This document shows, piece after piece, positions 1 through 13,379 of a DNA stretch of 64,000 nt. The stretch is from Parapristionchus giblindavisi (Eukaryota; Nematoda; Chromadorea; Rhabditida; Diplogasteridae). The stretch covers positions 1-64,000 of the forward strand of contig CALSFV010000045.1 in the NCBI GenBank assembly GCA_943737045.1. The letters are read 5' to 3'. A program made the position numbers and the translations under genes. The notes below the pieces were generated by a model. That model saw nothing but the letters and a program-made list of their open reading frames with translations. It was not told the origin of the DNA and ran no database searches. Each line of letters starts with the position of its first letter. The stretch's first letter is position 1.

Positions 1-74
1 GTATGTTTGTTGTTCCAATGATAAGTATGGATATGAAGTGCTTGTTTATGTTATATTAAGAGAGATGGCCGTTA

Positions 75-1765
75 AGACTCGACCACCCCCCGGACACGTG
101 CGCTAGCAATGAGAACTGGGAGTCCATACTTGGGTGTTAGGAGAGCGCTCGGCCTTTATTACACAAAACGGCTGAAATTTCCTGTTTGTGCCCTCAGGCC
201 ATTAGAAAAAATAATTTTTAAAAAAACTTTAAAAAATCATAATTTCTCAAATTGTTGAGATGAAGTCTAAATACGTCTAGGGTACACAGTGCTTGCTAAT
301 TCACTATTAGCATCGAATGTGCGTTGATTCCTAAACCACTTTTTTGACTCATAATTGTGGTTTTTCCGGATGAATCATCGACTTTTGTAGCCGCTGACAA
401 TCATTTCCGACAAGGTAGTGTAGCCTAAGCAATTCTGCATTGATTTAACTTAAAACTGGGTTCTTCCCTATCGACCATTTTGTCGAATTTTTCGCTCGAA
501 CTTCGGCCATCGATGGTTTTCCCGAACAAATGCTGTATTTTCCAAACGATTGGTGCGGAATTGTGGTCTACTCAAAGTTTAGAGGTGAAACGAGTAAAAT
601 GACACAAGAAGCCCATCACTTGGATCAATTTGAAAAATTCGATTTTCACGACCATGGTCTGATCGGTCGGTCATGGTCTGAAAATTTCAAAATTTCTCAA
701 GTTTGAAATGTTTTCATTTATGTGGCTTATTGTGAAGTACTAATCATGTGAATAATATTCAGCCAATGCTCAATGGCTGATCTCTCCTTTCAATCATTTT
801 TCGAAAATTTTCGTTCTGAATGCGTGTGAAAAATCAGAATCGTGTTTGAATCGGTTTCCAACTTGCTTTCTGTAGCATTCTGTCTTAGTACTTTGCAATG
901 TACATAATCAATATGAAAATCGTTTAAAATTCATAAAATTCAATTTGAGTGACTACTTTCATGGCAAATTTCTAAAATATTGCAGTTTTTTGACTCGAAT
1001 GCTGCGACAATGAGCAAATGACAACGCAATCAGAATGAAAATTTTCGAAAAAATGGTTGAAAGGAGAGATCAGCCAATGAGCATTGGCTGAATATTATTC
1101 ACATGATTAGTACTTCACAATAAGCCACATAAATGAAAACATTTCAAACTTGAGAAATTTTGAAATTTTCAGACCATGACCCCAGGGTCTTGAAAATCGA
1201 AATTTTCAAATTGATCCAAGTGATGGGCTTCTTGTGTCATTTTACTCGTCTCACCTCTAAACTTTGAGTAGACCACAATTCCGCACCAATCATTTGGAAA
1301 ATACAGCATTTGTTCGGGAAAACCATCGATGACGGAAGTTCGAGCGAAAAATTCGACAAAATGGTCGATAGGGAAGAACCCAGTTTTAAGTTAAATCAAT
1401 GCAGAATTGCTTAGGCTACAATACCTGGTCGGAAATTTTGGGCACTCAATAAAACAAGAAATGATTTGTCTGAAAAAACCAAAATTTTGAGTCAAAAAAG
1501 TGGTTTAGGAATCAACGCACATTCGATGCTAATAGTGAATTAGCAAGCACTGTGTACCCTAGACGTATTTAGACTTTATCTCAACAATTTGAGAAGTTAT
1601 GATTTTTTAAAGTTTTTTTTAAAAATTATTTTCTAATAGCCTGAGGGCACAAACAGGAAATTTCAGCCGCCGTTTTGTGTAATAAGGGACGGGGGCACTC
1701 CTAACAGCCAAGTATGGACTCCCAGTTCTCATTGCTAGCGCACGCGTCCGGGGAGGGTCGGATAT
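75..1765. repeat. Long inverted-repeat (foldback) element, about 1.7 kb
   Basis: The left arm (from about 75) and the right arm (to about 1765) are near-identical reverse complements around a centre near 920. For example, the sequence before CTAGCAATGAGAACTGGG at 105-122 recurs inverted near 1715-1745, and a stretch with ATTGAGCATTGGCTGA-like sequence lies inverted on both sides of the spacer (about 840-1020). Arms differ by scattered substitutions and small indels. No coding frame was recognised. It is best read as a non-autonomous DNA transposon with very long terminal inverted repeats. No clear target-site duplication was found, so the outer ends are approximate. Confidence 0.85.
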
Positions 1766-2820
1766 GATCGAATCTTAGGGAACAGGCCTCTTAATGTCCT
1801 CACAATATTTCTGACCACACTGAAAATGTATACGTAATTGTAAATAATTACTGACTAAACTTATTAACGTCTGAGGAACTTTACTCGATCTGTTTCGGAT
1901 TTGAAACGTTAACAAAATTTTCTATTTGCAGGACTTACTAATGATAGAGAGATACTCTACACAGTTGAATGGAAACGTATCAGACATATCTCCAAAAATT
2001 ATTTGTTATGTAGTCATTGGTTTTAACATTTTTTTCTTGGAGAAAAAATAAGTTACTTGCCAATGGAATATAATGTTTCGGTGGCTCTGCTATACACAAC
2101 AAATATATGAGATCAGGATTTATTCATTCAGTATAATAGATGTGGAATCGATGGCTGGAGTTCAGGGAAGATCGGTGGGCGGGGCCAGGGGATAGATAGA
2201 GAGAGACATAGAGAAGGAAAGGAAGCGAAAGAGACAGAGGAAGAAAGCTAGAGGGATCGAGGCCGATACATATAAGCAAAGAAGGGCTAAAGAAGGGCCC
2301 GATCGGTCAAAATTCGGAAAGGCAAAACATCTACTATTTTACTGTTTTATTGACTCATATTTAATTTAGCAAGGTTTGCAAAAAAAACGGAATTCAAACT
2401 AAATAGGAAACGTTGATTCTGTATCTATTTATTTAGTTGTGCAGTCATTGACTCCGAATTCTAGTGTAAATTCCATATCGAGAACGGTTATTCATATCTA
2501 CGACAACAAGAATAAAAAGAGGTTAAACCATCATATTTTGCTCTATCAATTACTTCGTAAGTGGAAACGTATGTACATAGAACGTATATAGTAATGCTTC
2601 CACAGATTAAAACTTTTTCCGGTGCATCGATTTCCACCCATCAAATGCCTTGATACAGTGATATCATGTCATATAGTGTATAGGAAAGAAGGTCAAACAA
2701 AAGCGGATGGTGAGATATAATCTGGACTAAAACATCATGCAATAGGCGATATGCTCAAGGATGAAAGGCGGTGCACTCTATTATAAGGGAGGAAAGTATC
2801 TCAATTCCATTGTACAAAGC
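1766..2820. other. Intergenic; no gene seen
   Basis: AT-rich sequence with a GA-rich purine tract around 2180-2260. No exon-like open frame with splice signals was found. It is the presumed upstream region of the small secreted-protein gene that starts at 2821. Confidence 0.5.
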
Positions 2821-3536
2821 ATGAGAGTTATTGCCTTCGTTCTCGTTTTCGTGATTGTTTTTGTTAGTTGCAGACCATGGAAAGGTACGTCCTACATTAC
2901 TCTTGTAGATTTTTATACCGAACTTCACAAGGGAATAGAATGGTTACGACGTTTATCGTTAGCTCAGTATTAATCTTCTTGTCTGTTACGAGGCATTAGG
3001 GCATTGCAATACCGTATTTCTTCATTTGTCGATCAGTATAAACATTCATTTTTACAGGAGAAGAAGATACAGAAGAGTTAGATGTTTCACAAGAAAAGTG
3101 CAAGTAAGTTTCACTTTCGGCGATGCAAAAACTATACCGAATATATTTACACAATTTATCGTGTTTTATCACTTTCACGTAGCTTTTCAAAGTAAATAAT
3201 ATTCAGTTTGAAAGTTGAAATTGGTTAAAAGATTGCACATCCAGAAAAAGAGAGAGTTTACAGAATGGAATGCAGACACATGCATTTCATGCAGTGTTTT
3301 TGTTTTTTTCTATTCGCTTCAGTTTCTCGTTCGTCTGCTGCCAAAAAGCTGCACGTTTTAGGGAGCTGACAAGCGATGAGTTGGACCAGCAAGAGAAGGA
3401 GCTCTCAAGAAAGGAGGTAGAGCTCGCCAAGCTCGAGCAGGAGCTTGGGTCTGTTGGAGGAAGTGATGAAAGTGATACAGGAGCTGAGGCTATTGAAGAT
3501 GCTGAAGAAGAAGATGATGGCGATGATGATTGTTAA
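2821..3536 (+). CDS. Small secreted acidic protein, three exons, function unknown
   Basis: Exons 2821-2884, 3058-3103 and 3323-3536 join in frame through GTACGT/TTTACAG and GTAAGT/CGCTTCAG splice sites and give 107 residues ending in TAA. The first 21 or so residues (MRVIAFVLVFVIVFVSC) are a strong hydrophobic signal peptide or anchor. The second exon is acidic. The third has a short charged stretch of heptad-like K/E/L residues that could form a coiled coil, followed by a tail very rich in Asp and Glu that ends in a lone Cys. A second in-frame ATG at 2761 would place an awkward leader in front of the signal, so 2821 is preferred. No family was recognised. Secretion is inferred from the signal peptide alone; a role as a calcium-binding or matrix-associated peptide is possible but unsupported. 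Confidence 0.7.
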
Positions 3537-4284
3537 TGGACCAATCAATTGAATTGTATAACTTATTTTTGATTATTTAATGTTTTTTGTTTGTCATATC
3601 GAACATTATCTCAACTGAATTTTGCAGACTAAAAGTTTTTTTTCTCATTTTGTCAAAGTTACCATTGATAGTTTTGCCCAACAGATAATGGATTTGTCAC
3701 ACTAAAGGTTGTGTAACCATTCTTTAAATTATATTTAACACACGTTGGTTCAGAGCGTACAACAATTTATTGTTATAATAATTATTTATTATAATAACGT
3801 GATCATGATATCATTGTCACCATCTCAATTTAAAGGGCATGTTTCCGAACAAATTTATAAATACTAAAAAAGCAAGATAATATATTGGAAGAGTCAAAAC
3901 AAAACACTGATTGTGATAAAGAGTTGAAGAAGTGATAAGTGTACAACCTTATTAGGAACAAATCAGTTGATATATTAATTCATCTCATTTATTATATGTT
4001 TCAGTTGGAAAAGATCAAACACACACAAGACTATAAATAATAAGAATGATGTTTATTTCGTCCCGTATCGTCCCAAAGATACGGTAAACCTAGATAGTGA
4101 CAGTACATACAGACACGGATTGCATGAGGCAGATTTCAAAATTGAAGGATGTAAACTGAAGTAAACGAAGTGGTAATGAATGAATATACAGGAAAACACA
4201 AAAAAGCGCAAAATAAAATAATTTCCGGCACTGCACCCATGCATTCTGTTTCGAATTGTAATCAGATCATAGGTTAATGCTCAT
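3537..4284. other. Intergenic; no gene seen
   Basis: AT-rich sequence between the 3' ends of two converging genes (the secreted acidic protein on + and the receptor gene on -). No further exon or strong repeat was recognised. Confidence 0.5.
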
Positions 4285-7200
4285 TCAGACATCTACAACA
4301 TCCGTCATATTGTATTTATCCAATGAAGCAGCAGAATTCGATACATACGATGCATGGGCCCATGTTCGTTCTTCTTTCGGAGGTGCCTAAACATTGAGTA
4401 TTGATTATGAAGCGAATGAAGGATTCTTTGATAATCGTCTCTTCATTTCGAACACAATCTCCGTTTGATATAAACACGAGACTATTGAAATGCCGAAATA
4501 CCGCTGCGAAATAATCTCTCCTTAGAGCTCACTATTATAGAATTACAAGTTTTTCATACACCACGCAAATGCCGAACTTAGTAAACTTCTCCACCGTTGA
4601 GAAAAACGCAAAATTTTCGCCAAACTTTTTTTAAATGCATATAATTTTATTTTTTCTGAAAGCACAATGAAATGAGAAAATTCCATAAAATTCAATAAAA
4701 TAAGCGAAAATGGAATGTCGCACGAATAAGTGGGCAGAGATTTTATTGCGCGGCAAAAGAGCGGAATTTGTATTGTTCGGACAGTTTCAATTCTATAATA
4801 CTCGTACTCACTAGAGTACTCGAAGGAAATTTGAAACGGTTAGCTCTAGCTAATCACTATCGTAAAATAATATATTCCTCAAACTTCAAGGTAAAAAAAG
4901 AAATTAATAATAACAATGAACCTCATTAACAAGAGCAGCAGTAGTTTCGTAATCCTCTCTATTGGCACATGTGTCGTCCTGATAGTATTCAATTGGTAAT
5001 TATTAATTTAAATTTTAGTAACAGCATTCTTTCTCAAAATGAATATGAATACCTCTTCCTCTATGACTGTTGGTACAGTTGAATGTACAGCAAATCGAAC
5101 CCTATAGATGGCATCATCATGTAGTAGAGCACGCACCATTTGGCTGCAATTTTATCCATAACATTTCTATTATTGTATACCTTCTATGAGAATTATTCTA
5201 TTTCCTTTGTGAATTACAACTACTACTTGAACTCCATACATGATGTAATACCAGGTTGATTTAAACGCAAACAATAAGACATCAAGTAGTACAAACTATG
5301 TAGTACAAACTTGGAGAGTGTTCTTTCCTCAATTTCCGAATTTTCTAGCTCCAGCTTACTGTATCCTAGCGGACACGACATCGGAGGAGGAGTCTGAATA
5401 CAGATCATATCTCATTTTTTGATATGAGAGTTTGAAAGGAAATCTCTCTATTTTGAATTGTTCTTCTTTCCGTTTCTGCTACAAACACTATTAGTTGTAT
5501 ACAACACGAAGCTAATTCATGTTTATTGTTTCTCTATTTTTCATTTAAATTGAAACTAATAGTAGAGGAAAAGTAACCGATCCATCTCCAGTTGTTGCTT
5601 TCCTTACTGCTTCTTTCTTTCTTTCTACTAATCTCTTCAATAACAACCATAAATGAGAACGAAGTCTTTCACTCAAAATGAGAAGAAGAGCTGGTGGAAG
5701 AGCGAATGATATCGTGTACAGTTGAAGCTCAAATTAAATTATATTTAAATTATGTATATCTCTGGGATTTCTAAGATTTGATAGCGTTTTAAAATTCAAT
5801 TCTACGTATGATGGATACTTCTATCGAGCTATCACTCGAATGTAGTAAGATGGCATAGGCCTGTGTCTTTTTCGATGATTCATCGGAAAGTGAATAGATA
5901 CCTTGAAGTCGCCATCGAGTTCTTTCGACCGAACAAAATGATATGTTGCTGGTATATGAACAATCGACTGCGAGATTACGAGAGAAATAACCAATGGTTT
6001 GAGGTTGGAGAAGAGTGGTTTGTGCCTAAAGACAATATATTCGATATATTCTGAAAAGACTTATAAAGACTTGCCGAGATGCGAATGGTGATCCTAGTTT
6101 AGGTAGTACAAACTTTTCCGATAACACAAACGATATCGACATCAGAACTGTCAACCTTATAAATCAATTTAATCATTTATTTCGTTAGTACGCTACCGTC
6201 ACATGACGGAGATCACTGGAAGAAGCGACCTCGTCCTTTTTTTCCTTACTTTCCAACTTGTTTTGATCGAATTAAACCCTCTAATTGGATTTTTTCAGTA
6301 ATTTTTACATTTCCCATGCCGGATTAGCAGAACAATGGATTCAAAGGAACAAAAATTATTTTTGTTGTCCGTATAAAATGTACTTGCATAGGAAAATTAC
6401 AAACTGTATGTAAATTCCGAGACAACGGGCATTTTCATACACTGGCGCTCTCTTGCCTAACCCGTTTGACATTCGCCGCGCTGATTTGATATTTGAAAGA
6501 GATCGGCATAGTTTCTGAACTATGCAAAACAGGAAATAGTCATTGCGGACGCTCCGTACAAATAAAACAAGTGATTCTTTATGCTTTCAATAAATGATTT
6601 TCATAGCGAAAATCCTGTTTTGGGCTATATTGAAACGAATTAAAATTTTAATTTTCTGCATATGCAAAACGGGCGAAAGCGAAACGTTTAAAAGTATGAT
6701 CTTTCGCAAAGTCGAAGTAAACAAAATAATCTCTTTTTTTTCATTTTCCGGTCATTTGAGGACGAAATGCAGAACTACAAGGAAATACTTTTTTCGACGT
6801 TCTGCGTCAGAAGAAAATGCAAATTGAAATTCGTGTCCACCATATCACAACATATCTGGAAATTTATGATATGAAAACCGAGTTTAAAATATTTTTTGTT
6901 CCTCTAAATTTACTGACCAGGTAAATTAGGCATGGGAAAACGAAAATCACTAAAAAGGCCCTATTCGAGCGTTTAATTCGTGAAAATGCGTTGAAAAGAA
7001 ACGAATTGTCGGACGAAGTCGCTTCATCCAGTTATCTCAGACATGTGATGGTACTGTAGAAGCAATTTGTCAGTTAAGTTTATTCGAAGCAATTAGTTGT
7101 ATACCAGTAGATAAAAGTTGGAGTTATCCTTATAGCACCCAGGGCCATATTCTGCAAATGATCGAGTTCACTTCGAGAAGCTTTGAGGATCTATAAAACA

Positions 7201-9202
7201 TCATTGATTTCTTCTCGTAATTAACATTATAGGAATGGATATTCTTTGGAATTTTCTGTTATTTAGAACTAAATGTCTTGCAATTGTAATTTCATAGAAC
7301 GAGATGTTCTCATTCCCTTCATACCATTCGCACTCTCAAATGTATTTTTATCTGTTGACTAGACAAAACAAAGGGGCTTTGTGAAGATGAAAGGTTGGAT
7401 AAGTACCGATCTCTTTTCATTGTTCTCCGAGCATAATTCATTACGAAGTTTGTATTCGAAAGTGAGTGATACATTGATAATTGTTCCTGAACGAAAGATT
7501 AAAAAATGAAATAATGAGTGAAATGATTAAATAGTCTTTCAAGAACATCTCATCCATAAACAAAACAATTTGTGCAATTTTAGGACCACGAGAAAGTGGA
7601 GAACATATAGAAAAATAAAAGAATGAGCTTAAAAAGAAAATGGAAACAATATACCTAAAGGAAGGACGAAAAATAGCTTCCTCCACGCTATCCAACTGGA
7701 AGATGTCCATCGGCGACATCGCTACAAAAGATCAAAGATTAATTTTAAAAAAACAATGAAATCATCAAAAAAATGAACTAACAATGCAAACTGAACTAAA
7801 TCTAAAAAAACTCACTCGAACAAAATTAATCAGGAGCTGAAGCCTAACTGCGAGACACATTATGATCGATATAACTGTGAAATACCATAGATCTATAATT
7901 CAAAAAGTATGAATTTCTTGAATGCGCATTTCTACATGAACAACATGGACGACATTATGGGAGAACCATTGTCAACAGCTTTTCAACTGTATATAATTTT
8001 CAAAGAAATATTTTTAATGGTATTAAAATACCGTTGACACATTCCAATTTATCATATAAACTAACGGAATATAACAGGCAAGAAGTTCGTAGAAGTCCAT
8101 GTGTCTCCGAGTTGGAAATTTCTTGTAAAGAATCGAAGAGGAAGTGGAAATAAGAAGAATCCTAATTGAAATAAACAGACGATACGGAGATATGTGAAAC
8201 TGAAATAACGTAAATCTTATTGTTTGTTAAAGAAAATAAGAAATAATGCAATACTGAATATTTAGCTTCTTAAAAGATAAAATTAATATATACTTTTTTC
8301 AATGTATAGTTTTCATTTTAATCGTTTTCAATCTATCGCTGATTACCGATCATTTTATATTTATTCACACTTCTACTATGGAAAATGCAAATAATCTATA
8401 CAATTACCTCTAATTCAACTTCATCGAGATCTTTGCGTCAACAAAACACTCTAACGAAGAGCAAAATAAGAGCCACTTAAAATAGGTAATGAATCTGATT
8501 ACTTTCCTTGGCTATTTTTTTCTTTTATTTCCGTATCCCTAGAACTAACAGAAAGGCAGAATGACATTCTGCCTTTCTGTCTGCGGTGCGGTCGGCAAAG
8601 TTAAGCTCTCCGTCCCTCTCTCGCCTACTCCATCAACAGAAAAGGATCAACAGACGAATCCCCTCCTAGAAGGCTTTGGAATGCCTGGAGGTGTACTTCC
8701 AACTGTCAAGCAGGACTAATGGACGATAGCGGAACGTTTTCGTGGGTTTTATACTTCAATCAACAAGTTTCAGTTCGATCGTTTTCTTGAATGGAGAATA
8801 ACATCTCTCAGAGACGGACGAATAAAAACTTGCAAGAAAATTCCCCCTGCCCCTGACTTATTCTTCTGCACTTAGTGCTGATAAGATAAATGTATTGTAT
8901 AGAACTAACATCAAGTCTACATGAACTTTATTTTTCAATTAAATTTTACTTCCCCCATCATCATCACTAAATTTATTTACGTTCATCACCTTGCAGTGTT
9001 CGAATGCAACTATTATATAATACGATCACAGAGAGAATTAAAATGGTCATTATGAAGTGTACACAAATATGATCTCTTGAAACAAAACATACCTTGCAGT
9101 GGACAATTTACTTCTTCCCATGAGAACGAGTAATAACAATCCATTTCCGATGATTCCAAACGAAGAAAGGACTACGAACCAAGTTAGATCCTCAGAGGAC
9201 AT
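4285..9202 (-). CDS. Rhodopsin-like seven-transmembrane receptor (partly resolved)
   Basis: The 5' exon 9202-9093 encodes a first membrane segment with the Gly-Asn pair typical of TM1 (GIIGNGLLLLVLMGRSKL). The 3' half joins in frame: 6050-5902 (a TM6-like helix with HIPATYHFV), 5727-5673 (a TM7-like helix, PPALLLILN), 5393-5360, 5143-5053, 4978-4922 and 4386-4285, ending in TGA. The last five exons form a roughly 90-residue hydrophilic cytoplasmic tail. Exons for TM2-TM5 were not securely found; candidates are 7486-7407 and 7151-7105. TM7 lacks a textbook NPxxY. One donor (GTTCAT at 4921) and one acceptor (TTTGAG at 5728) are weak. The gene probably encodes a G-protein-coupled receptor at the plasma membrane; ligand and subfamily are unknown. 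It could be two fused models, because the middle is unresolved. Confidence 0.5.
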
Positions 9203-9597
9203 GTGTACATCCTGTAGTATAATATTTAAATATTTTTAGCTCATAGAAAAACAGCTGGATACACTCATCTGAAATTCTCCTCTCTGACCATATATACACT
9301 CATATTTTCTCTGAATACGAGAGATACTTATGAATTTTGAAAAATCCTAGAATTTAATCTTCCCAGGACAAAACAAGTTGCTTTTCTGTTATATTTTGTT
9401 GTGTCATACAATCTAATGTATCAAATTTGAATTTCAAATTAATATCCTTTTTAAGAAGGAGTACTTGTTTATAAATCATTCATTACATATTTCTCCATTT
9501 TCGTTTCACAAGGAAAATGATTAACTCAATTTTACTTCTTCGCAATCCTGAGAAATGTACGGAAATTAGGAAGATTACGTCACGCATTGTTAGCTTA

Positions 9598-10735
9598 TCA
9601 GGCCTATCACGAGAGAATCGACCTAAAATGGCTATTTTTCGGAATGGGGCGAAAACATGAAATGAGTTAGCATCAGTTTTCGGTACCTCTAGGCATGTCC
9701 TACCATCCCCCAAAGTGCCATTGTGTGAATATCATTCTGGGGCTCCCTGCACCGGGTCGGTCATCCGGGAACCCAACTTTGAACTGAAATATCTCTGTTC
9801 AGGTGCATTTATGTGAAAAATTACCACGAGGGTAACCCCCGCTGTTTTTCCGAGCTCTATCGATCTAAACAAACCAGAAGTCATGAAAGTGTTTCAGAAC
9901 AGTGCTACACTCTGGGCAAAATAACTCAAAACCTGTCGATTCGGCGCGGACGAATCTGAAATATGTTATGTAACTTTTCGAGGGCTACAAAATGAGTGGT
10001 TTACGAAAAAAATACGTTAATGCGTTCGTATGGTTCATCCCCTTGGAAATTTCCTGATGATTTGAAGTCATTTTCGACACCCACAATCTCTCGTTTTACA
10101 CACTCTCTCGCCCATTCCTTTTCATTTCATTCCATTCCATTCTACACCGCACGGTCTCGAGCGCGCGGTGCGGAATGAAACATATCATTGTCTCCCTTTC
10201 TCTTCCCTGTATTTCTTTCACTCTCTGGCGAGAGAGTGTGTGAAACGAGAGATTGTGGTTGGGCGAAAAGGACTTCAAATCATCAGGAAATTTCCAGGGG
10301 GATGAACCATACGAACGCATTAACGTATTTTTTTCGTAAACCACTCATTTTGTAGCCCTCGAAAAGTTACATAACATATTTCAGGCTCGTCCGCGCCGAA
10401 TCGACAGGTTTTGAGTTATTTTGCCTAGAGTTTAGCGCTGTTCGGAAGCACTTTCATGACTTCTGGTTTGTTTAGATCGATAGAGCTCGGAAAAATAGCG
10501 GGGGTTACCCTCTTGACAGTTTTTCACAGAAATGCACCTGAACCGAGATATTTGAATTCAAAGTTGGGTTCCCGGATGACCGACCCGGTGTAGGGAGCAC
10601 CAGAATGATATTTACACAATGGGACTTTGGGGGAAGGTAGAACATGCCTAAACAAGAATAAAACTGGAGAGAACTTGTTTTGTAATATTTCTCAATTCCG
10701 AGCTTCAGGTCGATTCTCTCGTGACAGGCCTGTTA
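9598..10735. repeat. Long inverted-repeat (foldback) element, about 1.1 kb
   Basis: The two halves are reverse complements around a centre near 10165. The ends carry CAGGCCTATCACGAGAGAAT at about 9600 and its inverted counterpart near 10710-10733. Because the element is a palindrome, the same translated peptide start (MVYEKNTLMRSYG) appears on both strands at 9996 and 10344, so neither is a gene. Arms differ by scattered substitutions and small indels. No target-site duplication was confidently identified. Confidence 0.85.
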
Positions 10736-11403
10736 TAGCGGATCTCTTTTACCCTTAATATTCACTTAATCATTCTTCACATTTAAAATAGTCTATACTT
10801 CCTTATTCATATTTCTCATCGGTTTATACTGCAGTCTAATTTTGTCTTCCTTTTACTCCACATCGCTATATCTCTCTGCCTCTCTGTATCCTCCTCCCTC
10901 TCCATCACTCCCTCTCACTCTTAACCATCTCTCATGCAACCTGAGATGCCATGCCGGGGGCCTCCCGGGAGCCGAGATAATTGGAATTTTTGTTCTCTTG
11001 TCAGCATGGAAAACGAAAGACGGGCTTCAGCAACGACATAGCATAGTCTTACTATTTAATAATTGACTTAGAAAGGAGAATAATTGTTTTTGTCCCGTTT
11101 TAATCGAATTCGGAGAGAACCGAGAAGATAACGGAATGGATTTAATTAGAGATCAGGGCCTCATTTTTACTCTTTTCTCCTTTTTGATAGTATCGGTCAC
11201 ACAAAAGTATTAAGTCAAATATGACGTTTTCTTCGAATTAAAAAAATTAAATAATGAAAGCTCTAGGAACTTTTTAAGAAAAATGAGAAGGCGTTCTAGT
11301 TCACTTTAAGCTGTTACACGACTACTCTGTACGCTCTCGATTATAATTCAATAAGAAAAAAAAACATGAAATTAAATGTATGTGAATGGAAAATCCAACT
11401 CTT
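10736..11403. other. Intergenic; no gene seen
   Basis: It contains a pyrimidine-rich tract (about 10840-10930) and a short GC-rich inverted motif near 10950 (GGGGGCCTCCCGGGAG). No coding exon was recognised. Confidence 0.4.
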
Positions 11404-12027
11404 TTACTCAAATGAATTCTCAAATGTTTCTTCACCGGTAGCAAAGAAATTGTTTACAATATATCCTTGAAGCACCGTACACACTGTTTTGCCACTGGAG
11501 ACTGGCATAATATACTAAAAACATTTCTTAATCTTAAGTGCCCATCGAGAAAGGTTATGATCCCTTAAAGGGATTAATGAAATCAACTGTTGTATCTTCT
11601 TCCTGTCACAATGTCTTCTCCCCTTTCACCCTTTAATGTCCAGTTGAAGTGAGAATCCGGCCTCATTTTTGATGCCTCAGATTTTGAATCCTTCAACGAT
11701 ACGATTTCATTGTTGGCATGCGGGTATTATGTAGGATATAATATTGTTATTTCGCCATTATCCAATTTTGTAAACTGTGTAGAACGCAGACAAATTGTAC
11801 AGTTGTTATAGCTTTGATTATACAAATGTAGGCCTACGTACAAATGATCACCGTTTGCGATGAAGAAGTTGTATTTACTTCTTTAAAGAGTATTCATGAG
11901 ATTGACATACCACTACAATTCCATCACATGGAGGTGGTGTGGCTCTTCGTAAATGATTGGCTAGAAGTGTTCCCACACTTCTTGAATGAAGAGTTTCACT
12001 TACAGTAGACGAAGCTCCCCGGACCAT
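11404..12027 (-). CDS. Short two-exon gene or 3' part of a larger gene, function unknown
   Basis: Exon 12027-11911 opens with ATG (MVRGASSTVSETLHSRS) and ends at a GTATGT donor in phase 0. Exon 11514-11404 follows a TTTTTAG acceptor, continues in frame (YIMPVSSGKTVCTVLQG) and ends in TAA, for 75 residues in all. The two exons share frame and strand, and both look coding in residue content. No membrane segment, signal peptide or known motif is visible. The ATG sits just after TTGAG, which could be an acceptor, so these may be the last exons of a gene whose 5' exons include 12615-12514 and 13501-13380; the phases of those pieces do not join simply, so they are listed separately. Confidence 0.45.
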
Positions 12028-12513
12028 CTCAAGTACAATAGTATCAAACACATATCGATTAGGAAATATTAAAGGACGATTTGCATATAAACACTTCAGA
12101 ATTTCATTCAGAATAAATCATGGACATATTTCATGTCATGACATCATGGAGAAGAACAAGACATGTATAAATATAAATTGGAAATTGCTATATTGAAATA
12201 TTATAGTGAATTGTGTCTATACGAATCTAGTAATTTTATTTGAGTCATTTCACGACCCTGTTATTTTATCATATGAATAGGACGACGTTAGTCATAAAAC
12301 CAAAAAATTCTTTGAAATGTGTTAAGAGCGTTGAGGAACAAAAAAAAACTGAATGGAATGAATTCGAAGAAGCCTTCCTTTCTTTGTATAAGTCATGTAT
12401 TACATTTACATTTTGATATACAATAATATTGGGAAAATTTCTCTTTTATTTAATCAAATTCTAAAAATGAACAGAACACTCTACAATACACAGGTCTTGG
12501 AAAAGTACACCTC

Positions 12514-12615
12514 TTATGCTCTCATTTTTTTTTTCCGAGAGAGCTCCTTTCTTTCCGCATTCTCTTCGATTATGTCATATAAAAGTACTTTCAATCCCAC
12601 TTCACCTTCGCTCAT
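12514..12615 (-). CDS. Candidate coding exon, charged protein
   Basis: A 34-codon frame running from ATG to TAA encodes a Glu- and Lys-rich peptide starting MSEGEVGLKVLLYDIIEENA and ending in a basic KKK cluster. Residue composition looks coding, but there is no clear acceptor upstream. It lies between the two other minus-strand pieces at 11.4-12.0 and 13.4-13.5 kb and may belong with them. It could also be a chance frame. Confidence 0.25.
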   Translation of the reverse strand: MSEGEVGLKVLLYDIIEENAERKELSRKKKMRA

Positions 12616-13379
12616 TTTTCACAGGGAACGGATCTATTAATCATTTGACCAGCTCTTTGTGCATGCAAATTATACATCTTAGGATACAGAGACATAAACG
12701 ATCTTTAGATAAATGGATAACAAAATGAACTAATAGCTCTGGCTCATCGAGTTAAACGACTCATTATAGTTACAATTAGAAAATAGAGTTCTCTACGAAT
12801 AACAACGAATCAGGAATGAACCGGATACGTATAAAAATTGAATTGAAAATTTTAGACTCCACTCGAATAGCCTATAATCAAGGATGCGAAAGATAGAGGT
12901 TCTGGACGGAAATGATTTGTAATGTAAGCAACTTATAAGCAACTTATAAAGGGCATAACCACTCCTCTTTCTCACGTTTAGACGTATTAATTTAAGCGAG
13001 AGCAAGGATACGTATATAGAATAAAAAGCAGAACACGACACTGAAATTCTGCTTAATGAAGGTAAAAACAAGATAGACTGGTCCCGGATGACCGAATTTT
13101 GTCTGGTTAAACGCATAAAAGGCATTTCAACAACATTAAATAGTTTTTGAAATGTTAAAAAACTCTATTTTAATTCCGTAAAGAACGTGAACGAGGAAGT
13201 TCAGGAAGACATCTTTTATCGCGTGCAAATAACCGTCATATTAGTACACTAATCTATGGAATGACTTCAGTTAGTTTTAATTTGTATGTCACAGATGTGG
13301 AACAACCAAATAATGAATAGTGATATCATGAATGACTGTATGAGAGAATACATATCATTGGAATAACAGGGTAGTATAC

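Noticed and set aside
9996..10344. Two overlapping ORFs on opposite strands with identical first residues
   Set aside because: They are the two arms of a palindrome; identical sequence on both strands explains them without a gene.
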